Shown here one piece after another: positions 20,152 to 32,440 of a stretch of 64,000 nucleotides of DNA; position 1 is the stretch's first letter; every line of letters begins with the position of its first letter. The stretch is from Ciborinia camelliae. Taxonomy: Eukaryota; Ascomycota; Leotiomycetes; Helotiales; Sclerotiniaceae. The stretch lies in assembly GCA_025890175.1 (NCBI GenBank), contig JANPYM010000005.1, positions 1,874,440-1,938,439 on the forward strand, in the 5' to 3' direction. The notes under the pieces were generated by a model. It did no database searches. It was not told the DNA's origin and was given only the letters and a program-made list of their open reading frames with translations. A program made the translations under genes and the position numbers.

Positions 20152-23100
20152 GGATCGGTAGAATTGTACAATTGTCATTGTATAATCACGGAGACATTCA
20201 TTTAATTCACGTTTGTACATCAATTATCACAGAAATTTCGTAATATGGGAATAGAGAGAATTGTAATCATCTTTACGAGGAGTCGTAATACTTGGTGAAA
20301 ATGTTTGGTTGCTTCAATGTTTTGGCTCACATGGGTAATCAATTGTCCCATTCCACATTTCACGACGACAACATCATCATCATCATCGCATTTCCAATTT
20401 CTTACATTGGATTAACCACTGGCACTGGCAATAAAGTACTCAGCTGGTAATTACTAACAACATTTAAGGCTGCCCCAAATTTTAAGCCTTGCCAAAGGAT
20501 ACTCCCCCACAGATCTACACTGGCACTCCTGACTTATATGCCGACTAGGGGCCTGGATCGACGCTTCACTAGACTGTGACACTACTTGATAGGCAATGCT
20601 AGATCTAGCGGAGAAACCACATTTAGCATCGATTACCTATTAAATCTAAAAACCTTTTTAGTGCCTTGAATTTGCGTTGATGCATTTGTTGCGTTTTGGG
20701 AAAATGGGAAAAGATAGAATTAATAAATTCGCGTAGGTACGTACTGCTTGGTAGGTACTTATCAGTTTGTTCTCTCGAAGTTATTCGGGATTAGAATCTT
20801 TGATTTTAAGTTGAACTCGCATTGTATTGTTGGATGGTAGTTAATCTCAAGTGACTAAAAGGTTTTTTTTATCTTTTTTTAAGTAATTTCGTTGTCAATA
20901 TGTTATATATCGTCTTATATTTTCTTGCTGATTAGGTTATTGTTTTATGAAAGATGGGTGTCACGGTCGAGATATACAAGTAAGATTATATTATCTCAAG
21001 TTCTTTGGGTTATGCTACTTCATCGGTCAAACATGAGGGCAAATAAGCCGGAGAACTAGTTGGGTTTTTATCTCAAATATTTCTTGTTCTCTTGATATTT
21101 CGGTTTTAGTGTTATGAATCAAGAAGAGATTCAATGATTATTATTCATTCGTTAATTCGGAAGCTTATGACATTCACTTGCACAAAATCTAATAAATTTA
21201 AACGGCGAAGAAATTAACACCAGGTGACTCCATCTTAAATGCTTCGCACTGACTTATTCAATTAGCTACTTCCTAGTATTATTCGTCTGTTTCAACGCCT
21301 CTTCTCGTGAAGATCGTCAAAACATACGAAACTTCCCACCCAAACCGTCTCATTTGACAAAAATACTTATGCGCCAAATACCCAGCTTAGTTCCTCCGAC
21401 TCTTTCTCCTTTTACTTATTGTCCTCCTCGTCCGCCTGTTTCCTTTCTCCATTCTCCCTTTCTAGCTTTCCCTTTTCTTTCCTTTTGAAAGCTTTGATAA
21501 CTTTTCTCATTCTTGTCTAAGTGAATTCCTTTTTATTCTCAATCCCGTCCACGCCGGCTTTAGCCCTCTCAGTCATTTTATTCGCCATCCTTTTTGGTGG
21601 ACGATTCGTAGGCTCTTCACAGAGCTCTAAAAATAGGGGTTTCTCGGAGAGTTTCAGCCTTAGGAGAAGTCAGGAAACTTCGCTTATAGCTACCGAAAAT
21701 AAAAAGGCCATACAAGATCTCGATTAATTAATCGAAAGATTCTCGAGCAGGTTCACTTCGAAGTTACGAGGATTATTACTACCAATATCTCATTGTTGTA
21801 ATCTTTTCCGTTTATCTAGTTCCGATTCTGTCGTTGTTCTCTTTCCGTCCATCTAAATAGCTGAAATCTGCAAAGCTGGGGTCTGAGCAGCTCTACTAGT
21901 ATCTATTACTCTTGTCTCTTCGGTACCCTTTTTTCTAGGCCCTTTTCCTCTAACCATTGCATGCAGTGCTCTTTCCACTTATTCTATTCCCTATCAATCT
22001 CATCTTCAACCGTCTCTCCTCTATTAGCCTGTTCCTCGGCTGCGACTCTTTTGAAGGCCACTTGTCCGTCTGTCACAACCACTCCCTCGGTATTACCTAC
22101 TGATTTCTGTACAACAGCTATCGGATGAGCTTCTATCCAGTTTCCACTCCTTGAAAGGTATTTCTCTATACATAGTGAAGAATGTCCGATTCTTTTAGTC
22201 AATAGGAAGTTTCACATTCATCTCCTTCGTGATCTTCTTCCTACCGCACAACTTTTCTTCCAGGAAGCGCTATTACCCACCTTATCTTGAAGTGGTTTTT
22301 GGGATTACACTTTTTTGTCTGATATCCGTTTTCGGTGTGTTATTCTGGGATATATCTGTATGATTTTATGGTAGGAGTGATATAGGGTTGTGATATGATG
22401 ATCATATCAAGTTGCACCGTCAGATGATACTATGTTATGATCAAAATCTGTGTTTATGGTTATATGAGTTGTTTGATTTATTTCCTTTAAATCAATGGAA
22501 AAGATAAGATGGATTTGTTTTTGAAAAGGGAATGCGAAGAAATCGGAGATGGAGATGGAAATTTTATGTGAGGATTAGGATGTCCTAACAGACTGGTGCA
22601 CGATTTTCAACTGAAGATTGGAGTCTCTGGGTTGGGGTAGTAATAGTGGATTGGTAGATCTGGAGGTGCACGTATGAGAGGGTTGGTGGTGACGGTACTA
22701 GATTGGAAAGAGGAACGGGTATGGGTAGGAACGAAACATTGTACCTCGTTGATATTAGCAAGTTATAAGAGGGGAGCTGCGCTTCGCTGAAATAGGCAAG
22801 AGCAAGGGAACAATTGACGCATAATGAAAAACAATGAAGATTGGACTGGGGATGGGGATGGTCTTCACCGCCTTCCCCCCCCCTTCTAACGGGGGACTTG
22901 TGGCTGTTTGGTGTTGTGAAATTCAAATGAATAGACGAGAACTATTGTTTTCATTACAAATTTGGAGCAGATGAGAATATATTTGACGTATGATTATGTT
23001 TAATGAAGATGGGCGTTGATGGTATCTCAGTATTGTTCAGGAAGGAGCTGATATTGATCAGTAGGTATCGCTGTATGATATGATACTCGATACTCATAAT

Positions 23101-23408
23101 GAATATTTTGAGGTAAATGGATCAATCAATTCTATTTGGTAACATTTGAAGTTATTCGAACTCCCCTTTCTTGGAATTTCAATAATGTTGGCTGGCAGGT
23201 ACTAATTCGCTTCTGATGGTTACACAAAGAAAAACGGAAGGAAGGGTCATGACTCGTCAGTGCAATTACCTTCATCTGTGTTTGTATGTTCAATTATTCC
23301 TTAAGGAGCAAGAAATAAACAACAAAATGTTTTCAATCCGTCGCTTTTTGGAATTACGGAATCATTAAGCTACTTTTATCGATCATACATATCACTTCAC
23401 GGTCAAAT
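20152..23408. other. Long intergenic region, AT-rich, possible relic of a mobile element
   Basis: About 3.3 kb without a supportable gene. Around 21500-22200 the minus strand shows short protein-like pieces separated by stops (for example 'NKWKEHCMQWLEEKGLEKRVPKRQE' near 21900-21980). I read these as possible decayed transposable-element coding sequence, but the element type cannot be named. The remaining DNA holds short frames only, plus the promoter of the UCH gene at its right end. Confidence 0.35.
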
Positions 23409-24395
23409 ATGAAGAGCGGTACCGGTACCTCTGATTTGGGCGGAGACATCATGCTGCCATCAGGTGCAGCCATTATCGATTGCAAAAAGACCTTCACGCC
23501 ACTTGGTAAAAGCTGCCTCAAATCCCACTATCAATGGAATATACTTACAATCAATCAAGAAAATAGCCCTGAAGTTATGAATGCACTCGCAGCAAAGCTT
23601 GGTCTCTCGCCTGCCCTTAAATTCTACGATGTCCCTTCGCTTCAAGTTTGCGCCCAGGAATTAGTCGACCTAATCCCTCGTCCTATTTACGCTCTCCTCG
23701 TTATTATGCCACTAACTCCAACCTGGGAGGTAGCACGGCGTTCAAGGGACTTGGGCCGAGAACCTTATAATAAGTGCGGCGCCGATGAGCCTGTGATTTG
23801 GTTCAAAGAAACAATCGGCAATGCTTGTGGTTCTATTGGCCTATTACATTGTCTCCTAAATGGTCCGGCTAAAGAGTACATTCTTCCCAATACCACATTA
23901 TCTCGACTTTATGAAGAATCTATTCCTTTAAAGCGCGAAAGACGAGCAATGCTATTGTACGAGGATACAGAATTCGAAGAGGCTCACCAGGCTTCTGCGC
24001 AATTGGGCGATTCGTTAGTACCTATCGCACCAAACGTAGATGATTCGGGACTGCATTGTGTGGCTTTTGTTAGGGGGGAAGATGGATATTGTTGGGAATT
24101 GGAGGGAAGTAGACCGGGCCCAGTTCGTAGGGCAAGACTGGAAGGGAATGAAGATCTTTTTAGTCCGGTAGTGTGGAATACTCTTGCAACAGTTATTATT
24201 GATGATAAAGAAGCTAGTGGTGGAGATTTGAGGTTTAGTTGTATTGCGCTTGCTGCGGACCCAGCCGAGCCTGTAAGTTTGCCCCTGAACTTTCTTCATC
24301 GCGGTCCTTCGGTTAGAGCTGAAGGGGTAGCACGACGATCATTACGTGATCCATCATACGTCCATGAGAAATGGTCCCCCCCACCGAGCGATTGA
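23409..24395 (+). CDS. Ubiquitin carboxyl-terminal hydrolase, UCH (peptidase C12) family
   Basis: UCH enzymes cleave ubiquitin from small adducts. The frame is open for 328 codons but contains a 54-nt intron (23506-23559, GTAAAA donor, CAAG acceptor, phase 1). It is a multiple of three without stops and so reads through. Splicing gives 'KTFTPLENSPEVMNALAAKLGLSP', the normal UCH start, and a 310-residue product. The active-site block is 'WFKETIGNACGSIGLLH', with catalytic Cys122 and His198 ('SGLHCVAFV'). Two positions are unusual: the oxyanion-hole Gln is Glu116 (KET instead of KQT), and the third catalytic residue is Glu214 (WELEGSR) where animal enzymes have Asp. A good GTAAGT donor at 24273 with an acceptor at 24316 would end the protein early ('ALAADPAEPS'), removing ~40 low-complexity residues. 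The true 3' end is therefore uncertain. Confidence 0.87.
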   Translation: MKSGTGTSDLGGDIMLPSGAAIIDCKKTFTPLGKSCLKSHYQWNILTINQENSPEVMNALAAKLGLSPALKFYDVPSLQVCAQELVDLIPRPIYALLVIMPLTPTWEVARRSRDLGREPYNKCGADEPVIWFKETIGNACGSIGLLHCLLNGPAKEYILPNTTLSRLYEESIPLKRERRAMLLYEDTEFEEAHQASAQLGDSLVPIAPNVDDSGLHCVAFVRGEDGYCWELEGSRPGPVRRARLEGNEDLFSPVVWNTLATVIIDDKEASGGDLRFSCIALAADPAEPVSLPLNFLHRGPSVRAEGVARRSLRDPSYVHEKWSPPPSD

Positions 24396-26057
24396 AGTGT
24401 TGCATAGGTTTATTCTGTATAATAGATTAGGACGGTGGAAGTATCATTACGACTAACAGCGTTCAATAGTAGTTTTAGAATCAGCATTTAGAATCAGCTC
24501 GCTCAAAGAGTTTCATAACCAGCTCAGAGATCTTGTTTTTTCCTAATTCCTCATCATTCTTCTATAGGTTTCCTATTTATTGAAATTGGTGCGATCAGGT
24601 CTCCTTAGCCAATAGTAACACAATATATCCAAACATTCTAATGATGACGGGCGGGAGAATCCTCACTGGGATTTTTATGGAGTAAATTTTCCGTTCCGCA
24701 TAAACCAATAATATCAGTTATATCACAATATCAACAGTAATCTTCGCTCCCTCTCAACGGAGCCTTAGGAGCCGCAGACTCCGTTGAGAGGGAGCTCAGC
24801 TTACCTACTCCTCGATGATTAAAGCAAGTTAGACGAATCTCATTCATCGGAAGAATCGATACAATAATATGGCATGGCACTCCATTGATGATTAAAAACA
24901 TGGTTAAATTCATATGTAGCTCATGCCGTGAACGCCACAATGCCACAAACAACCACTACCGAGGTCTCACGTCCCCGCGTTTCTTGGAAATTTCCCCAGA
25001 AAATACCAAAAAGATCAAGACAAGTGTTGACAAATTCTTTCGGACATATACTCGGTGGTAATACACGATCAAATGATATTGAATTCCTAAAGGAATATAT
25101 CAGCCGATATGGAAAAGGGTCCGGTAATTTGGTTCACGAGGCTAAACAACGCATTCTTTATACATCAATACTACGCTGCTGACACACTCTGAAACGATTC
25201 TTTGAAGATCTTTTTTGCTAATTTATATAGGTAATCTTTAAGTTATGCAGGGCTCACTTGGTGTTAAGGTTACTTCTGTCAGATTGTCGAGTGGCTCAGA
25301 TCTTTGTGTACCAAGTGGTCATAAATGCTCCGTAACCGTACCCCTTAATTAAAAAGGGTATACATAGGAAACAATCAACATCGGAGTCTGGACTACAAAC
25401 TTTCTGTGGCTTCCAATTTTGATGCGAATGATAATATATAAAATCTCTTCTCCGAACTTTCATTCGTAGGGTCGGTGTTCGCATGTCCTGGTTACCAATG
25501 TGCCTTCTCTTCCCTTCCTTCCGTCTTCCTCGGGGCAAAGTTCATGCATTTTGAATATTTAATATCAAGACAACAAATGAATTCTGAGGCATAAATATAT
25601 CATTTGATGGAAGAAACTTTCGTCGGGGTTATGGAGCGCCATGAATGGGACCATTTGGGTGAATGCCCCAGACTTTCTCACATGGTTTGGATATCAGACG
25701 ATGTTTCGATTACGTAGCAATTTATTGATGTGCTACTCTTGTAACTTCTGCAGGCAAGGAACTGGAGATTGTAACACTCACGAGATGGAATTAATTTCTA
25801 GATTCGGTGCCGCGGTTTATGGCAAGTGATCTTGCTCGCCTCGGACAGGGAAAGTGATTGCTTTGGTTACGATGGACATATATACGTTCATCAAGCGCTC
25901 TTGGAATCTTTTAAGAGTAGATCTTACACTCCTTCCAATTTGACTTCTTGCATTTACCTTCCTTCAAGCGTAACTGTCACTGGCCTTCACAAACTTTGCG
26001 AGTGCTGCTTGTGTAATCTTATTCGTTTTATGCATATCTTCCCTTAAAAGGAGCGAA
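24396..26057. other. Intergenic; contains a 17-bp-arm hairpin and one dubious small frame
   Basis: About 1.7 kb. It includes the inverted repeat at 24746-24795 (listed separately). An 84-codon frame at 24928-25182 (+) encodes a basic peptide ('RPRVSWKFPQKIPKRSRQVL…'), but it has no supporting context, so I leave it uncalled. The rest is the GH16 promoter side. Confidence 0.4.
24746..24795. repeat. Inverted repeat, 17-nt perfect arms, 16-nt loop
   Basis: 24746-24762 (GCTCCCTCTCAACGGAG) is the exact reverse complement of 24779-24795. It lies about 350 bp downstream of the UCH gene stop. It could be a transcript-end hairpin, a MITE remnant or a solo footprint; there is no flanking duplication I can identify. 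Confidence 0.88.
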
Positions 26058-27133
26058 ATGTTTCTCAATCCTACCCTCCTTTGTCTAACCCTCTTATTCT
26101 CCCTCCCCCTCACAATTACCTCCCTTGCCACAACCCTGCAAGGAACCTACCATCAATATGCATCTTCCGTCTACCATCTAGTAGATACTTACAACTCCAA
26201 CAACTTTTTTTCCACCTTTAGTTTCTTCACTGGTGCAGATCCTACACATGGATATGTATCATATCAATCTCAATCAGCGGCCTCGGCACAAGGTCTCATT
26301 AATACCAATAATGGTCAAATTTATTTGGGTGTTGACTATACGACTTACAACCCTGCAGCTGGTCGTGCTTCTGTGAGACTTTCAAGTAATAAGTCATACA
26401 CTCATGGTCTTTTCATTGCGGATATCGCACATATGCCTGGTTCTATTTGTGGAGTTTGGCCTGCCTATTGGCTTTTCGGACCTAATTGGCCTTACAGCGG
26501 GTGAGGCACCTTCTCTAATTTCCCAATTCCATTCTTTTACACACTACACTCCCGAGTTCATAAGACTAACTGTATGCCAGAGAAATTGACATCATCGAAG
26601 GCGTCAATCTCGCCGGTACAGACAGCATAACCCTCCATACTGGCCCCGGCTGCGTAATCAACACAGCCGGCTCACAACCAGGAACCACATTATCCGACCC
26701 TAACTGCAACGCCAATAGCGGATACAACGGTTGCGGAGTCACCACCAGTAACACCAATTCATACGGAAACGGCTTCAATAACGTTGGTGGTGGCGTCTAC
26801 GCCATGCAATGGGAATCCTCCGGTATCTATGTGTGGTTCTGGCCACGAGGTAGTATACCCGCAGATATCACTGCTGGAGCACCCGTGACGGGCAATTGGG
26901 GTCTTCCGATTGTGGCATTCAATGGAGGATCTGGTTGCAATGTGGATAGCTTCTTCACAAATGAGAACATTGTTTTTGATACTACATTTTGTGGGGACTG
27001 GGCGGGAAGTGTTTGGAGTAGCGGCAATTGTGCGGGATTGGCGAGTACGTGTAACGCGTATGTGGGGGCGAATCCGGGAGCGTTTGCGCCGGCTTATTGG
27101 TTGATTAATTCGGTTAAGGTTTATCAGCAGTAA
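26058..27133 (+). CDS. Secreted glycoside hydrolase family 16 endo-beta-glucanase
   Basis: Exon 1 (26058-26500) and exon 2 (26581-27133) are joined across an 80-nt intron (GTGAGG donor, CCAG acceptor). The splice restores 'GEIDIIEG', the GH16 catalytic signature E-x-D-x-x-E (nucleophile and acid/base Glu). The product is 331 residues. An N-terminal signal peptide is clear (MFLNPTLLCLTLLFSLPLTITSLA). The body includes 'TFFTGADPTHGYVSYQS'-like beta-sandwich segments, 'WPAYWLFGPNWPYSG', 'GGVYAMQWESSGIYVWFWPRGSIP' and 'FCGDWAGSVW', all typical of fungal endo-1,3(4)-beta-glucanases. The enzyme should act outside the cell on mixed-linked or laminarin-type beta-glucans of the fungal wall or plant material. 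There is no GPI-anchor tail and no carbohydrate-binding module. Confidence 0.93.
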
Positions 27134-30100
27134 GGAGACAGAAAGTGGTCACGGCAGACGGTTTGGGATGGGGAGAATTGGGTGAGTCGAATGGGAATGC
27201 GAATTTTCGGGAGGGAGAAGGAGTTAATGGTCTGGAATTTTGTGAGAGAGTGAATGGGAATAAGGATAGGATGTATGTAGGCAACGGTATTATAGGCGTT
27301 CGGGTCGAGCTTTTGGGATATGTTAGACCCTGGATTCACGGTCGCTACCTAGAGTTGGCGTATTAGGCGTTTGAGGTCAGATCGTCTTCGACTTCTCTAA
27401 TTGGGTAGCTAGCTGGAGATGCTGGACATCTTGCTCAATTAACATATCTTTCATAAATTACAACCTTGCTACCAGTGACCACACAGAGAATCAACTACTG
27501 GCTCGTAAGTTTATAGTGAGATTTATATTTGGTGTTTAGTGTTAGGATGTGTTAGAATGGTTCTTTTATATGTTTTAAAATCTTGAGGTGTTAGGTGTGT
27601 ATAGTATTCACTTTTTCATTTGAACATTTAAACTTGATATTCAATAGCTACCCGTACCTTCACCATAGGTTTTATCGGCCCACATATTTCAGACGAAATT
27701 TGAATTTCTATTCTGGGTTGTCTCTTCGTTCTATGGTAGCGAAGTTCTTCCGGTGCTTTTCTTATATATAAACATTGACGGGCCCCTGAGTATTCATTAG
27801 TTGCTTTTCATAGAAGAAGAGGAAACGGACGTAATGGCGCCGTCTTCGAATGTGAAATTTTGATGTGGTGCTGTAAGTATGTATCTGTGCATTTCCTACA
27901 TTTTGTAGAAGGAGAGGGGAGGGGAGTTGAATATGTGAAATGGGAGACGGCAAACTGGAAAGGAGGTGGCGAATTCTTTTTAGCAACAATACTTTAGATG
28001 TGATTGACAACAAAAATTAATCATAATACTATTATCGGATGAAATACTTGGGAGAGAGGAGAATAAATGGAAAATAAAAGCAGGGAGATCTTCAGGAATG
28101 ATTCAAATGAATAAGGGCCAATATAAAAATATTGCAATGTGGATTGTCGGGCGCTTGAACGTCATAGAATGTTGTTGAGCCAAAAGAAGAATGGATGAGT
28201 CTTTTTTACTAGTATTTTGCCATATCTTTCAACTATGTCAAGTTCCTATACTAATGACTAATGCTGGGTTTACTTGAATATATAAAGAGAAACTTTTTGG
28301 AATCTGGAACGGTAAAGAAAAACTCAAAGAAGCCATTGGGTATCCCCTTAAGACTGAGGATATTTTCCTTCATACCTCACGAACCTGTGGAGCTTTTGTG
28401 GGAATTATTGCAAGACTTTGAGAAAATTCCTCGGGCCTTCAATTATTTCGTCGCGAAGCTAATTCTAAACATTTCTTTCCAATCAAGGATATAAATATCA
28501 CGGTCGGGTTGACAGAAGGTACAGGACGCTTTTTTATATTCGGCAATCTCTTTTTTTTTTCAGGTGCCGCAGATTTTTAGGAGATTCTAGGTTTTCCAAA
28601 AGTTCCGGTACGGTTCGCAGAAATAAACTTGTGGCAAGGGGCTGGCAGGATATATGCATGGCAACAAAATTGTGTGAGGACTATTGTAGCTAATGAACAA
28701 TAATGAGGATATACTTGATCATAATAGGTATGAAACTGAAGCGATTAAAAAGAGAAAAATAACCCAGAGTGGAAGAGAAAGAAAGAAACTTTCTCTAAGA
28801 TTCTACAAATCATTTTAACCCTTGATTTTGAATGGATTTGACTCCTTGTGAGAATATAGATATGAAGGAGATTAATATGTAGCTTTTATAGAATCCATCG
28901 AGTAACCCATTTGCAATACAACCCATTCTTCTTATTCGTGTACAAGAAAGCGAGACTTATTGTTTGTGCAACTTCTGGGATACAAAAGCTGGATATTTAC
29001 AGTATTTCAAACAGCGCATCGATAAGGAAGATATAGGAATACAAATATCCAGGTAAGGGTTTCTGGATAGCTACTAGATTTTTAATTGCGGAACCAGTAA
29101 ATCTGTTTCGGAGTAACGTTGATATAGAATTAGCGAGGTTAGAAAAGGGGCGGCAAAAACTATCCTGTGACAGCGATTATCCAAAACTTGAAACAGGAAT
29201 AGACAGCAAGAATATAGAAAACCGAGAAGACCTGAATGTAAATATGAGAGAGTACATAGGCAATTATTGTAGCCATTGGGAGTAAAATAGTTTACGTTGA
29301 TGCCACATTACAACAATTGTCCTACAAAAAAATAGAATCCAGTTTCTTTTCTTTCGTTGCATGTCGGTCGAAATTGGTCTGCAGGTTTTATAGTAAATGA
29401 TGGAGATTTGGATCTCTCGCTCAATTAAGGAGTAGTTGTCTCTATATCCACGAGTTAGCTTAGTATTGATTAGTCATCACGCCTCTCTTATATAGAATCT
29501 CCTGACTCCATAGAACTTAGCTCCTTAGTCACAATAATACTACGATGTCTATATAATATGCTCAATAGTTTATGTGAATTTCTTTCTCGTGACAAAAGTT
29601 TGGAAACGTGTCCATATAACCAATCATACGTGGAACTGTGAAGTACCTACTAGGTATCTATACCGTATATATGTCTTAAAGCAGCAGTGTCATATCCAAA
29701 CGTAAGACCTAGTAATTGAAGTAGTTCTTGTTCTTCACTATATGTTAAGAATCCATTCGACTTTGCTACTTGATTAAAAGCTCCAAAGTGTAAAAGTACT
29801 TCGGCAGACAGTGACAGTATGCACTCCAGATGCTTGGTGAATTGAATTTGGGATACTTTTAAGAACTAGTGGCCCTCATAACTCCAGACACCAGTCTTGA
29901 GTACGTATTTTAGTTTCCATCTCTGTAGTGAATACCAAAGCAGCTTTGCGTTTAAAAATTAGAATGTAGACTTGCTGAATACAGAATTTTAAGTGGATGA
30001 CTTGAACTAGTGGCGAGTTTAACAGTTTCGATATGCTATTTCATAAAAAGAAAAACATTCGATGCGTAAATTAAAACTGTACGAATACCTATATACACAG

Positions 30101-30874
30101 ATTTTGACATTCTTAGCGATTAATATGAATATTCAAAATGTGAGAAATGTGTGAATATGAACATATCATATGATTTGAATTATCTAACTCCCGAATTAAG
30201 CTAACTTAGCTTACGTCAGGAGTCAAGGACTACACGATCATTCCTTTTCAATCACCATGTCTTCTCAAGGTTTTGCTAGCCGGATAGTATTGGGAACCCG
30301 GATCGGAATATTCAGGATCTGTAAGGTAAGGAGGAAGGTAATGATGTATATACACATATATATCGAGTAATAATTTAGAAGCTTAGCTCTGTCCTTTTAT
30401 TCTCCTCTCTCTTTCTGGTGCTTGCTTTTTATTTAAATATTTAGATAAATATTTAGCTAACCTTGGAAGTGATGGAGATTTGAACTTGAGAGTAGCAACG
30501 AACAAACAAATAAACAAATATGAATAAAGATAATTATAACGATATTCAAGTAACTTATCTTAAAATCGCATTCATTCCCATCAACAGTGATATGACATTG
30601 ATGAGAAGGCCAAACAAGATGGAGCCGTCCCAGAATGGAAATGGGTGTGAAGCGCGACAGTGTCAGATCAGTAATATTTATTTCCATAATAGTTATATTA
30701 AAAAGAAATATACAAGAATGTTAAATCATCATTCCCATACCCATATCATACGATGCCATATCATATCATTAAAACCCCATCCGGGCCATTATAAAATTTG
30801 CAACACCAAGCAATGAAATATCATACATAAATAATCATTAAATCCCCAGCTATCCAAAAAATCACAACCACCAA
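27134..30874. other. 3.7-kb gene-free region between convergent genes
   Basis: The GH16 gene (+) and the ferritin-like gene (-) converge on this interval. It is AT-rich, and its short open frames have neither splice support nor protein-like composition. I see no RNA gene or mobile element. A short AT-rich microsatellite occurs near 30350-30365. Confidence 0.4.
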
Positions 30875-32440
30875 TTAACCAGCTTGATACAGAGCCAAAG
30901 CAACCACATGAGGGTTAACACTCGACAAGTTAAAAGCAGAATACGTGATATTAGTATCCGTCAACGCCAAAAACATCGTCCCGTTAATAGCTGGGTCACC
31001 CTCATAGGTCGAAATATCTGGTTGGATGGTCATACCAAAGTTAGAACCATTTGTCGATGAAACATTCAGGAGAGGTGAGTATGTGATATTTAATTGTGAA
31101 ACCCACAGTGCCCATTGTGGGGCGCCAGCGCTACTGGAGGTTATGTAAGAATTGTTAGGTCCAATAGGTTTACCTGGGTTTTCCCATTGGAGAAAGACTT
31201 TACGTCCGGGGAAGGAGAGAGGGATAGATCGGTTTTGAGAGATAGCTGCTGAACAATTGAAGCCAGTGACGTTGCTACCAATGCACGCATCGATTGGAGC
31301 TAAGCTTGAGTTACTTGGTGCAGCAGGACCAAATCCAACAGTCTCGTTGAAGCCAGTTTGAGTAGCATTGCGACGAGCGATGTTTGGTTGGTTAAGAACA
31401 GTGAGTTGCGGGAAGTTTTGCCAAACAAGACGCTTGGAGTTGGATGGACAAGATGAAATGTATGGTGCCAGAAGAGTCCAGGCCCAAGATTGTGGAATGC
31501 CGGTCTCAAACCAAACTGGCATAGGGAAGAGGCCTGCGAATTGACGGAATATCATTTGTTGGCGAGCTTCAGTAGCAATAGTTTGACTGAGAAGTTGTGC
31601 AACTTCACGAGAGTCGAGATGGGCTTGGAAGCCCCATACTCCGGATTCTCCATATCTAGTGAGCTTCTGAGCAAAGTCAAATGCTTCAGTAACATTGCTG
31701 TAAGGGTAGTTGTATGTGCATTGTGGAGTTGCACCACCTGGTCCTCCAAGCAAACTCGAAAGTAAAGTAACATGACCAGCCTCTTGATCGGCCATGAACT
31801 TGATGAGAAATCGGTCGCTAGGAGTGAGACCAGCAGCTGTGAAATTCTCTTCGGAGAATTTGGCAAGAATATCGTGGAAGAGATCAAGTTCGATCCACTC
31901 TTGGTAAAGACCTAAAAGGGTGGATTGATAATCGAAATCAGATTGAACACGATAGACTGGCTCTGTACCATTTGTTCCTAAACCGCCAGCTGGTTGATAT
32001 GGCACTGGTTGTGGCTGGTGAAGTGTACCGTTAGGTACGTAGGTTGTCGCTGCTTGACTAGGTGGTAAGATTGGTATCTCACTGGCGAGTGCAATAGTAC
32101 TTAAAGCTCCTGTAGTTGTTGGTGTGCCGCTGAATGGACCATGACTCGTGGGACCAGTGACTTGAGGGCTGATAACTGGCAAGACAGGTTCGGTGGCTCC
32201 GGGAATTTCTGATGCTGGAATTCCCGCAATTGAAGCGACCAACGACTCTGCTGCACTGTCTACGGTGGGTTGTTGGTTGTAGGAATAAACGCCAAACGGC
32301 GAAGAAGAGGTTGCAGCTTCTGCAGGGCCTGTGGCAGACGGGGTAGCAGCTTGGACTTGTCCACCACTGGTCTGGCTGACAGCTGGGGCAACCGCGATAG
32401 CTGCAACGAGACCCGCAGTGATTCCTGTCTTGTAAAACAT
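30875..32440 (-). CDS. Secreted ferritin-like (Rds1/LsdA-type) protein
   Basis: Single-exon gene. The frame extends upstream, but I place the start at 32440 because the Met there begins a clean signal peptide (MFYKTGITAGLVAAIAVAPAVSQ); the upstream extension is Phe/Tyr-rich and unlikely. The mature protein is about 500 residues. A Ser/Thr/Pro/Ala-rich N-terminal linker (to ~residue 160) is followed by a ferritin-like four-helix region with 'LYQEWIELDLFHDIL', 'FMADQEAGHVTLL' and 'IATEARQQMIFRQFAG', where Glu/His pairs resemble metal ligands. A beta-rich C-terminal domain has many N-glycosylation sequons. Fungal relatives include S. pombe Rds1 (stress/nutrient response) and Aspergillus LsdA (late sexual development). 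Metal binding or enzyme activity is not established. The call rests on remembered family resemblance. Confidence 0.85.
   Translation of the reverse strand: MFYKTGITAGLVAAIAVAPAVSQTSGGQVQAATPSATGPAEAATSSSPFGVYSYNQQPTVDSAAESLVASIAGIPASEIPGATEPVLPVISPQVTGPTSHGPFSGTPTTTGALSTIALASEIPILPPSQAATTYVPNGTLHQPQPVPYQPAGGLGTNGTEPVYRVQSDFDYQSTLLGLYQEWIELDLFHDILAKFSEENFTAAGLTPSDRFLIKFMADQEAGHVTLLSSLLGGPGGATPQCTYNYPYSNVTEAFDFAQKLTRYGESGVWGFQAHLDSREVAQLLSQTIATEARQQMIFRQFAGLFPMPVWFETGIPQSWAWTLLAPYISSCPSNSKRLVWQNFPQLTVLNQPNIARRNATQTGFNETVGFGPAAPSNSSLAPIDACIGSNVTGFNCSAAISQNRSIPLSFPGRKVFLQWENPGKPIGPNNSYITSSSAGAPQWALWVSQLNITYSPLLNVSSTNGSNFGMTIQPDISTYEGDPAINGTMFLALTDTNITYSAFNLSSVNPHVVALALYQAG

Noticed and set aside
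24928..25182. 84-codon basic open frame
   Set aside because: It has an ATG and protein-like residues, but no signal peptide, domain, intron or neighbour context; insufficient evidence for a gene.
27145..28494. Several 70-80-codon frames downstream of the GH16 gene
   Set aside because: Short, overlapping on both strands, no domain features, no splice sites; they sit in the 3' flank.
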